Shown here: piece by piece, positions 45,301 through 57,300 of the stretch
Position numbering within the stretch: position 1 is the stretch's first letter
Layout: each line of letters starts with the position of its first letter
NCBI GenBank assembly: GCA_029706075.1
Contig: JAINUG010000133.1
Coordinates: forward strand, 1,384,001 to 1,448,000
DNA length: 64,000 bases
Source of the DNA: Aldrovandia affinis
Lineage: Eukaryota; Chordata; Actinopteri; Notacanthiformes; Halosauridae
Direction of reading: 5' to 3'
Translations under genes and position numbers: made by a program
Notes under the pieces: model-generated
Seen by the model: the letters and a program-made list of their open reading frames with translations, nothing else
Databases searched by the model: none
What the model was told of the DNA's origin: nothing

Positions 45301-48300
45301 GGAACTGGGCTTGTAACTCAAGAGGTTGCTGGTTCGATTCCCATGTAGGGCACTGCTGTTGCACCTTTGATGTGTTGTATGTAAAGAAATGTAAACTGTG
45401 TAAGTTGCTCTGGATAAGAGCATCTGCTAAAATGGCAAAAAAAAAAAAAAACACAGACACACACACAGGTAACTGCCAAAATAAAGGAAACAGTTGAGTA
45501 AATGAAGGGTTCTGGCAGCTCTGTTATGGTGTGGGGTGCATTTTCCTGCCATGGTTTAGGTCCACTCAACCTTAAAGGGTAAACACCAATAAATGCTGTG
45601 GTGAAGCATTTCTATCCTGATGGGAGTGGAGTGGACTACTGGAGTAATATTTAATACACACATGCAACGCTTACCTCTAAACTGGCCTGTAGAGGGCACA
45701 CCAGTAAAATGGGCTGGTTTGATATCCTGAACCCACCCACTCCAGGGACGAGATCCATTTCTAGGGAATAAGATTTACTTAGGCTCAACTCTTCAGTTCA
45801 GATAACATCAAACAGATATTCAACATCAAACGGATATAAAATAAACTTCAAAGGAAAAGCTGTTTATTCAATTCCTTGCAACGCAATGTTTCCCCACATG
45901 ATGGCAGTATTAACTAATGGAATGAGACAGACAGTTTTTAAAAATTGGGTTTACAATATATCTATATCCACACACAGAGAGCATGCAATTCACTGGCCTA
46001 AAGTATTATAGCTTATATTCTGTGACTGGTAAACAAAGTATTATTGACACATGATCGCATCGCAAACAACAATACTTAATGTGTCAACCAGTGTGAGCAC
46101 CAATCTGTTTATCAATACAGCAATTAAGTGTAATTAGTAATAATTAAAGACCACAGGCGACTCCGATTCCTCGACGAGATCTTTTTTTAATGATGGCTCA
46201 GCAGGTGGCTTCACTGAATTACAGGCTACAAACCCAGTCAACCAAAAAAACGGTCCCGAATTATAGAGAGAACGTGTGCAGTGTGATCCAGATTATTACC
46301 AAAACTATCATCGGAGGGGTCGTCTCCATCGGTCACAACGTGGGCCAATTTAATTAGAAAAAAGCGATAAAGATTTTTAAATCCATGTTGATCTTTAATG
46401 TTGTTAATATTCAGCTGAAAGGCAAAATGGCCGCAGCACTGTGAGCGTGTGAGGAGAAGGAGAGAGAGAGAGAGAGGATTACCGTTATTCATGGAGAATC
46501 TCGTCTTCAGGTTGTGTCCCCACCAGCCCAGCAAACTGCCACAGAGAGAGAGCAGAGATTTAATGAGGATTTCTCAACGCAACACAGACCAGCAGCACCA
46601 ACTTCAGCGTCTGAGTTCACATCTCCAGCGTGTGTTCAGCACATGGGCTGCTTTCAGCTCTACACTCCTAACCAGAGGGTTATACAAGTAAGTGCTCAAA
46701 TAAAGGAAACACCAACACAGAGTGTCTTAATAGACCTCAAATGCTCCTTGGCATAGATTCTACAAGTGTCTGGAACTCTGTTGGAGAGATACAACACCAT
46801 TCTTCCATGAGAAATTCCATAATTTGGTGTTTTGCTGATGGTGGTGGTTAACGCTGTCTCAGGCACCTCTCCAGAATCTGCCATAAGTGTTCAACTGGGT
46901 GGAGATCTGGTGACTGAGACGGCCATGGCAGAGCCACCAGAGCCCTTTATTTAGGCAGCTACCTGTGTGCTCAGACACCGGGCACCCTCCTGTGAGCTAC
47001 GGGCCCTGGTCTTCAAAGCAGCACCTCCAGGAAATTCAGTTACGCTAACATGTGTTCTGACCATGGCAGGGACTTTGGAAAAGATACACCAACCACACAA
47101 AAGAACATGCAAAGAAAAATCTAAAACTGAAATATGCTGCTTGCGTAAGTATTCAGACCCCTACACATAGATCTCACACTGACGTTTGATGGGGCCAATT
47201 TTCACCACAATAACACAATAGAATCTGTGGTGTAGGTTTCTACCAGTAACACACACTTAATTGGGATTTAGCATGTCTTCCATGGCCAATTACTCCATCT
47301 CTAAGTTGCTCGACCATCACTAGGCACTGCAATTTTCAAGTTAAGCCACAGATTTGTGAAAAGGTTGAGATTAGGACCTTGACTTGACCGCTGAAGAATA
47401 TCGATCATTTCATTTCTGAGCCACTCCAATATTATTTTGACAGTGTGTCTGGCATCATCGTCCACCTTTAGAGGTGAATTTCAGTCCCCCGGTTAGTGGA
47501 CTGGGTCAGATAATCTTGCTCTATCCGTCATCATTCTGCTCAATCCTATTTCCTTTAGAATTTCCGGTCCTAATTTAATAAAATAAGGGCCATATTCACC
47601 TACAGCATGGACATTGCTTCACAGCACACAGTACAGTGTTTTTATCATCTGACCACAAAACATGTTCATTGGCCTTATCGGATCACAGATCTTTCCCTGT
47701 GTCCATCCATGAGGGTTTTTGGGCCAGAACACAAAGTGACATGTGTGTGACACAGGAAGTACTACCAATGAGACACGACCCCTCACCTGAAAGGTCATGG
47801 TGGCTATAGGCACGCTTTTGTGTTCTAATGGGAAAAAACATGCATGCCACAGAGTCAACAGTGCCCATGTTTTATGTGGCTATAGTGCTGTAATCGATCT
47901 CTTAAGTGAAGACAGGGAAATTCATCAAAACACGAATGAACTCAGGATTGAGTAAAATAACAACAAACACAGTGAGATAAAGTGTTAAGAGGTTAATTGG
48001 TTAAGGGTTTGAATACTTTTTGCAAGGCACGGTAAACACAGGACACTCAGATGTGGTCGGACGCGCGGCGGTACTCACGCAGGTTTGACCGTGTGCGCGT
48101 GTTTCTCGTGGACGAAGGCCCCGGCCAGCCCGCCAGCTCCAGAGTTTAAATACTGGACACGGGAGAGAGAACAGCACCCTTCTCAGACCCACTCTGCTAG
48201 CCCTCGTGCTAACCTGCAGAAGCTCCACTGCTTCGCTGTTCTGCACCGTTGCCGTGGACAGCTGCAGGGTTGCCATGCACTATAAAGTCTAAATGGCAAG

Positions 48301-51300
48301 GCAGATATTAAATATGCCAATTACAGCAGTAACAGTGTGTTAACTAGCTGAGGAGCAGACAGTCCATGTTGCTCTGCTTTTTATTTTAAATGAGAACTGT
48401 GTGGTTGTTCTTTTTAGGCTTACAGTATGTACTCAATCGACCAGTACACACTTACAGTTAAAATCTAAATTCAGAATCGTTCACCCAATCCGAAGCCTGC
48501 AATGACATCATCCACGCACACAAACTATGACATCATCCACGCACACAAACGATGACATCATCCACGCACACAAACAATGACATCATCCACACGCAAACTA
48601 TGGCACCATCCATATGACATCATCCCACACACACAAACTATGACATCATCCACGCACACAAACTATGCCATGTCCAGACAGTGGGGTGGGGGGTGGGGGC
48701 GGGGTTAGGACCTTATAGGAGCACCAGCAGGCGAAGTCGACCCCCCAGTCGTGCAGCTTGAGCTCGGCGTTGCCGACCGCGTGTGCGCAGTCGAAGCCCA
48801 CGAAGCAGCCCTGCGGAGAGAGGGGAGATGAGAGCCCTGCCTCTCCTGTGCTGTCCCAGCTGCACCAGCACACCTCCACAGCCAGGCACACAGGACAGCA
48901 GGGCGCACGCGGCTTCGTGCGCTCCACGCTCCGGCTACGCGCAGGACTCTCACGGCTACAGCCAGGACACACACAGACAGCTCAGCCAATAAACCCACAC
49001 GAGCTTTGTTCTCTGATATCTGAGACAACCTGCACTGCCGTTAGGCTTGCTTCCGAACACAAGCCAATATCTACTGACGCTTTTATGGTACGTCCACTGA
49101 GCACCATTTTTATCCACCTGCTTGATCACTGGCCCTGTGTTTATACATCAAGACAGATGTATACATTATATACAAGAATATACATTCAGATATTTAATGT
49201 CGGCGGATTTGGCACTGTACTCTACCATGGTGTCCCACCGCATCATAAAAGCAGAGGCTCCTTTATACCAAAGATATATCAGCAGCTCTGTCCTGAGTGT
49301 GTTCACCGTACCCAGACAGCTCTCAGCTCCATTCTGCCGGTCCCACATCGAGGCACGGCACAATAACTCAATAATGAGTGACAGCCAGATTAAACCCCTC
49401 CCACCTTTTGGATTTGGACTTGCTGTGTAGTCTCTGGACAAACAAAACTAAACATTAAAAACACTAGCTCTGCCTGTGTTTAAATTCAGATGCCATTATT
49501 CTGTGACGATGACTAATCGTCCACACCACGTTCGTTTCAAATGTGTTCTGCATTGTCGCAGTGGCGCCAGCTGCCCACTGGAGGGCAGTGTTGTCACGTG
49601 AAACGCATTAACCCTCAACCAGATTCTAACATCTCCTGATGTCACCTCAAGCAAACACAGCGGGCCGTACTGCGTGTGTTTCAAGAGGAGGGATAAACTC
49701 CAGGTATCAAGCAGAGCAAAGTCTGAGATGGAATGGAGAAAAAAAACCGGACCACCACGTACCACCAGACGCAAACAGGACTTGTCAGTGGTTTAGTCGT
49801 ATATCCAGTGTGGGGGAGTGCTTCAATACTTCAACATCACCTCAAAAGCAAGGCGCAGTGGGAGGCAAGAAGAACAGAATCGCCCACAGGTCAGAGCAGT
49901 GTGTAGGAGAGATGGACTGGCTGGGCGTACCTTGCCGTGGCCGGCGGCGGTGATGGCGGCCATGTTGAACAGCTGTCCGGTGTAGTACTGCACTCCGCTG
50001 AACATCACCACGGCGATGGAGTCGCCCTCCCGCCGGATCAGCTCCAGGATGTCCTCCGTCCTCAGAGTGTCCTCCCCCTGACAGATTAAGGACATTTTCC
50101 ACCGCTCAGCTCAGAGGAAGCTGCTCGGGACACACAACGGTCCAGTTCTACATGGTTGCACAGATTAAATCAATCTGGTCATAAATAAAATTTCACTTGG
50201 TACAGGGTGCTATTAGGCAGGGGAGGGGTGCAGCGAGAGCTCTATCAGGCAGGGGAGGGGTGGAGCTCTATCACACAGGGGAGGGGTGGAGCTCTATCAC
50301 ACAGGGGAGGGGTGCAGCGAGAGCTCTATCACACAGGGGAGGGGTGGAGCGAGAGCTCTATCAGGCAGGGGAGGGGTGGAGCTCTATCACACAGGGGAGG
50401 GGTGCAGCGAGAGCTCTATCACACAGGGGAGGGGTGGAGCGAGAGCACTGTCACACAGGGGAGGGGTGCAGTGAGAGCTCTATCAGGCAGGGGAGGGGTG
50501 CAGCGAGAGCTCTATCACACAGGGGAGGGGTGCAGCGAGAGCACTGTCAGATGTGAGACTTACCGCTCTGCACTTCATCAGCAGCATGCTCTGCTGGGGG
50601 TCGAACCCGCGAAGCTGGATCTGGGACTCCACAGCATACTGCAGTATGGAGGGAGGGAAAGGGAGAGAGGGAAGGGAGGGAGGGAGGAGAGGGCGAGTGG
50701 GAGGGCGAGAGAGAGGGAGAGGGGGAGTGGGAGGGAGAGAGAGAGGAGCGAGGAGGGAGGGAGAGAAGGAGAGAGGGAGAGAGAGAGACTGAGAATCTTC
50801 AAGTGCATCTCACTGAGATCAGAATGCATATCAACTCCACAAGGATTTTTTATTTTAAACCACCTGAGAACTTACAATAACCACTTTGAAGCACAGCTAA
50901 TTACTGCCCTCGTTGAATAAGACAAATGCCTCTTCCCCTGTCCCAAGTTTGTTAATCATTTAAAGACCGCTGGAAAGCCTGGAGGACTATGGACCCCCAA
51001 GTGCTAAGATTGGCCTTTCCTAACACACACACACACATGGCCTTTCCTAACACACACACACACATGGCTCTTCTCTAACACACACACACACATGGCTCTT
51101 CTCTAACACACACACACATCATGGCCTTTCCTAACACACACACACATCATGGCTCTTCTCTAACACACACACACATGGCTCTTCTCTAACACACACACAC
51201 ACATGGCTCTTCTCTACACACACACACATCATTGCTCTTCTCTAACACACACACACACATGGCTCTTCTCTAACACACACACATCATGGCTCTTCTCACA

Positions 51301-54300
51301 CACACACACACATGGCTCTTCTCTAACACACACACACACATGGCTCTTCTCTAACACACACACACATAACACACACACACATGGCTCTTCTCTAAACACA
51401 CACACACATCATGGCCTTTCCTAACACACACACACATCATGGCCTTTCCTAACACACACACACATCATGGCCTTTCCTAACACACACACACATCATGGCT
51501 CTTCTCTAACACACACACACATCATTGCTCTTCTCTAACACACACACACATCATGGCTCTTCTCTAACACACACACACACATCATAGCTCTGTTAGTTCA
51601 CAGTTACTCATGTGCACATGGTGCATGTTGGTTTGTTTCTTACTGACCAAATCAGAAAATAGAAATAACTTATTTTCAAATGTCCGTCAAAACAAACGCA
51701 TCTCTAACAACAAACTCCTCTCACTTAAGAGACAGTGAGACAGGGTACAGCGAGCGCCAGGAGGTCTGGGGTCATATCAGAACTGGACTGGATGGATCAA
51801 TCTGCCCTAATCGATTTAGGAGGCAGGTTGTAATGACAGGCAGTGTTGAAACAGGGCCCCTAGGACCAGAGCTGAGAAACAGACTTATTATAAAACAACC
51901 TGAAAATGCGTAACCGTTTTGAACAAAATGAGGAACAGGTATTGACGGGGGGGGAAGTGGCTGCTCACGTGGTCGGAGGGGAAGGCCTTGTCTTCGATCA
52001 GGATCTTGTGGCGGCTCGGCGTCGGTTTGTAGAAGGACAGCTGCGGACACCAGACAGAGAGATAGGGGATTCCCTCAGTGCTCTATAGTCAAGGTGGACC
52101 ACCAACGTTTCTAAAAGCCCATAAAAGCGCAATACCCCTTTTGTCCAGCAGTTGGGCATTACTGTCTCAATAAAAGGCGATCGAATGAACATTTTCCAAG
52201 CAGCATTTTTGCAACGTTTGCCACTCGGGATTCTGAGCCATGCCTCACCAGCAGTAGATGCAAATTAACCGTCAGTCCGTTCATCAAGGCGACCTCTTCG
52301 ACCTTGGCACCTGTTCAAGGAACAAAAAAAACTACTTTATGTACTTCTTGGCTCGGTTATCCATTTATCTAGCTGGGTGTTTACAATAACTCTTCTTACT
52401 ATAACCATTGTCCATCTGTTCATAATTACTGTAGCATGGATATTGTAGACAATAAGGCTCCCTTTATATAACTGGAGAGATAAGTATACTGAATGGAGGG
52501 TAAAGATGCAGGGTTACATCACTCTGTGCTTTATTTCCCTTATGAATAAAACCTTCCTGTTTAATTAACATAAGAATAGGAGTAAATCTTAATATGCATT
52601 CACTCAATTGGAATATACTGTATGTGCACACTATAATAATATCTTTCATTTCCAACAGTCAGTAGAAGTTTGGTTCCTTTCCTGCAGCGTTTCATTCACA
52701 CTCAACCCAACCAGGACCGCAGTATTGTGGTTAAAAGAGCGTGTGGGACAGTGCGCGTGTACACCAAGCCTGTGCCATAGGTGTGCGAAGAGACTGTGAC
52801 CCGGGATCAATAACAAGAGCAATTTCACTGAGAAGTCAAAACTGCAGATAAAATACTGCTTTTCCCGATTGATTTTTCTGGTTGTTTTTTTTAAACCCGC
52901 AGGAATACAGGTTCTGCAGTACAAATGAGCTGCATGTGTTGAGCCTTCTTGTTAAATTGGACAAACTAATTGTGTTTTGATTACTGCTGTCAAGATCAGA
53001 CGCTCGGAGAACTGCTTCGCTACTTCGGAGTTAAAGCGACTCTCCGATGGCGACGAACACACTCGAGAAGCCCGTGCTCTTAATCAATTAGACCTGATTG
53101 AGCTGTCAATCAAAATCCTGATCCAGCATGTGATGTCTCTTGGCAACCTGCCACAAGTCTTTTTTACAAAATAAATTATTAAATGGAGAAATTATTAAAT
53201 GGAGAAATTATTAAATGGAGGTTCCAGTGCAGTATGCCCGAGACTCGTACATTTTCTCCACTTACTTTCATCACATGCTCCTGCCTCTCAAAGGCAACAG
53301 AAATTCTGATTCTGAATCATAGTTATGATGATTACCCAGCTTAATTAAGAGGTCTTAATGAACTAAATTAAAAGCCGATTAATGAAGAGGTTGGAATGAG
53401 ATCATCTGCATACGTCTTCCTCGGGACCAGGGTCTTGAGAAACACAGAGAGGAGGCTGGCACGTGTGCAATCGCCGTTTAAGAGGAACGCTCACCAACAA
53501 CGTTCGCCATGAGCTCCTCGATGTTGTTCTCCGCCCAGGCCCAAGGTCGTGCACCCTCCACGTGGCCGTGAATGCCCCTGTGAAGGAAAAAATCACAAAA
53601 TCACAAATCACAAAATCTCCACTCAAATCAAGCACTCCAAAACCAAAACATCCACTGCCAGGGAACATTTACAAAATATTGAATCTTCTTTTTGACATTG
53701 ATTCAGAACACGTATAATAAAAACACCCATCCTTTTTTTTTTTATCGCCCCCCCCCTGCATCCCCCAACTTTTCTTTCCCCAATTTGGAATCGCCCGTTA
53801 AGCCCCGTTCAGTCGTGACCGTGACACCTGCACTCATGCGAGGAGCAGAAGGGACAAGTCCTTGCATGAATTTAGTGCCCTGCATGCTACCACAGACATC
53901 TACAACTACGAGCCCATCTACTTTCTCACTCCAATGTGCAGAGTTGTGACCAAGTCACTGTTATGCAAGTTATAAGTAAGTCTTAACCTTCAAGTCTCAA
54001 GTAAAGTCCCAAGTCACCATGTTCAGGTCAAGTCAAGTCACAGGTCCCAAATTTCAGGCGTCACGTCCCAAGTCACGTTCAAAACAAGTCTCTCGAGTCA
54101 TGCAGCTCAAGTCCAAGTCTAGTCTCAAGTCATAGACATGCAAGTCTAAGTCAAGTCTCAAGTACTTTTATTTTTTGCAAGTCAAGTCTGAAGTCATCAA
54201 AATTGTGACCCGGGTCACACCTGCTTCCAGGCCAGAGCACTGTTAATAAACTAACGGTCAGTTCACAACAACGTTTACCGCACTCCACTAACAACAATAG

Positions 54301-57300
54301 TGGGTGCACGAAACAATAAATTGCCTAAGCCAGGGGTGTCCAATCTTATCCGAGAAGGGTGTGGGTGCAGGCTTTTGTTCTAGCCCAGAACTAAAAAGCC
54401 TGATTCAACTAATCCATCAATCGTGGTCTTCAATTGAGACCTTCATTAGTCGAATCAGGTGTGTTAGTGCTGGGCTACAACAAAAGCCTGCACCCACACT
54501 GGCCCTTCTTGGATAAGATTGGACATCCCTGGCCTAAGCCAACCAAAAGAAACCCTCAGAAATCCACGGGCACCAATCGGATTGTAGGAAGCCTTGGCCA
54601 GAAAAAGGTGGCCATGTTATCCAGAAGTTAGGCAGGCAATGTGGTATAATGGTTAGGGAGCTGGGCTTGAAGCGTTAAGGTTGCAGGTTCAATCGGACAT
54701 TGTACCCTTGAGCAAGTACTTAACCTGCATTGCTTCAGTAAATATCCAGCTGTATAAATGGATTGTATGTAAAGAAAAAGTCGCTCTGGATAAGAGCGTC
54801 TGCTAAATGCCTGTAATGTAATGTAATGTAAGTTCTGTCAGAGACTGAGTTTCTGGAGGTTTGAGAGTGCAGGAGAGCCAATCGGAGGAGGAGGCACGTC
54901 TCTCACTAACAGCGTCTGAGAACATGGGGGCACCTGGCAGATGGGTGGAGCTACTCCAACGGTGACCCAACAATCCCCCAGTGGTGGGCAAAATACTTTT
55001 ACTCTACTTTTACGTATTACTGTACTTTTCAAGTGTCTGTGCTTACTTAAGTATTTGCATTTTTACTTTGACTTTCAACAACAAACATTCTCACCCAACA
55101 TGGGAAGCAATGTAGGACTTTTTACTTTTATTGGAGTAATATTTTATCAGGGTATCTGTACTTTTACTCAAGCAAAGGGTTTGTGTACTTTATCCACCAC
55201 TGGTCAGATGGCATGCTCTCCTCAAAGTCCTTTACAACTGGGCTGGCAACAACAACAACAACACCGCTACCCCAGGCTGACCCCTAGCAGAACAAAGTCC
55301 ATCACATCCCATCACTGTGAACTCCACGTCCAAGTCAGCCCAGCGATGTAACCCTGCCGTTATCTGGGATGTAGGGCTGGCCTTATTGATTAAGCCAATC
55401 AGGAGCCTCACACACACTTCCTGTACCCTATCAGCACTGCAGATGCTGCCGGGCGGGAGGGCAGCAGTGTTAGCATAATGGTTAAGGAACTGGGCTTGTA
55501 ACGCAAAGGTTAGAGGTTCAATCCCAGGTGAGGCACTGCCGTTGTACCCTTGAGCAAGGTACTTAACCTGAATTGCTTCAGTAAATATCCAACTGTTTAA
55601 ATGGATTGTATGTAAAGAAATGTGAACCTGTGTAAGTCACTCTGGAGTGGCTCAGTTGGTAGAGCACGGTGTTGACAACGCTTAGGTTGTGGGTTCGATT
55701 CCCACTGGGGCCACATATACTGAAAATGTATGCATTCACTACTGTAAGTCGCTTTGGATAAAAGCATCTGCTAAATGGCATATATTATTATATATTATGA
55801 TAAGAATGCCTAAAAATGTTTAAAAAAATGGGGAGGGCATGGCGGCACGTACGTTTTGGCCCATTTGTCCAGCTCCTCGTCGATGTATTTTCTGGCAGAT
55901 CGGGGCTGTAGTCCCAGCGAGTTTCCCACAAAGTAAATACAGTCCTCTGCGCCATCCACCAGAGAGAGGTCGGCTGTGAAGAGAAGAACTGTGCATTAAG
56001 GCCTCTGCATGCTCAAAGAACAACAACACGACAGCAACACAACCAGGGCTCTGCAATATCAACGCAACCTTTGCGACCTATGCAGAGGGGGTTTCAGGGG
56101 GTGTTGTGTGCCTAGCACAAAAATCAAACTCACGACTGCAGTGCAACCGTTCACGTAGATGTTGCGCATCATTGATTGGTTGGTTAGCTAATTGAGGCAG
56201 AGCTGTCATAGTCATAGTTCATAGGTCACATCATTTGTTCGACATGGTATAAAATTAACCAGCTTCAGGAAGTTTGAAGGTACAGGAGTTTCCCTGCTTT
56301 CATGAAAACTTTATCATAAGAACATAATAACATAAGAATACATAATGACGAGAACGTCCCGTTCGGCCCATCTAGGCTCGTCATGTCCTAATCTAAAGAG
56401 TATCTAGTACTGCATCTAGCCTGGACTTGAATAGCCCAAGTGTTTCTGCCTCTACTACCTGACCTGGCAAGCTGTTCCAGGCATTGACAACTCTCTGTGT
56501 AAAGAAAAACGTCCTAATATCTGTGCGGAATTTGCCTTTAACTAATTTCCACTTGTGGCCTCTTGTTCTGCTGACCCCACTTCTCTTAAAAAATCTTTGG
56601 TATTTCACTTTGTTAATCCCTTTTAGGAATTGAAAAACCTCAATCAAATCCCCCGACCTTGTTCAATACATTAACATCTACTAGTGTGCAGAAGTGTAAG
56701 GACACCATGTTGCATAGGCTGCGCATAGCCGAGTACATTGTTGCATTGCGTGAACCGCGAAGAAGTCGCACAAGTTACGTAGAATGTAGAGGCCTTTAGC
56801 GCCTTTTTAAAGTGTCCAGCACATTTGAAACGGACCTCGAGACGGTCCTGACTACAATAGCACGGGCCTGTGAAAGAGGACATCGATTGAAATGGAGGGC
56901 TGTGGAATTTGGATTTGTGTCCCGGCGGATTGTTTTCCCGGCTGAAACAGAGTTAAGGCCATTAAGCAGAGGAGTGTGATATATCAGTCAAGGCAGACGC
57001 AACACTGAATGGTGAATGCGTCTGCATCTTTCTAATCTTTCTTTTCTCTCAAAAATTCTAGAGAAAGCTGTAGCTCAGAGACTGACTTCGTTCCTGACAT
57101 CAAATGACATCTATGAAACTTTTCAGTCAGGATTTAGGCAACACCATAGCACTGAGACTGCTCTTATTAAAGTTGTCAATGACTTACTGATATCAGCTGA
57201 CTGTGGATGTGTCTCTATTCTTGTGCTTTTGGACTTAAGTGCTGCGTTTTGACACAATAGACCACCAAACTCTTCTGAGCAGACTTGAAAACCTAGTTGG

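Noticed and set aside
48758-49366. 202-codon plus-strand open frame
   Set aside because: Antisense shadow over kynu coding exon 8 and its intron; composition is not protein-like beyond the exon.
50207-50920. 237-codon and overlapping open frames rich in RGG-like repeats
   Set aside because: They translate the 33-bp VNTR and GA tract in three frames; the real content is kynu exon 6 on the opposite strand.
55649-55720. tRNA gene
   Set aside because: Head of a SINE: no acceptor stem pairing, and the L2-type tail follows.
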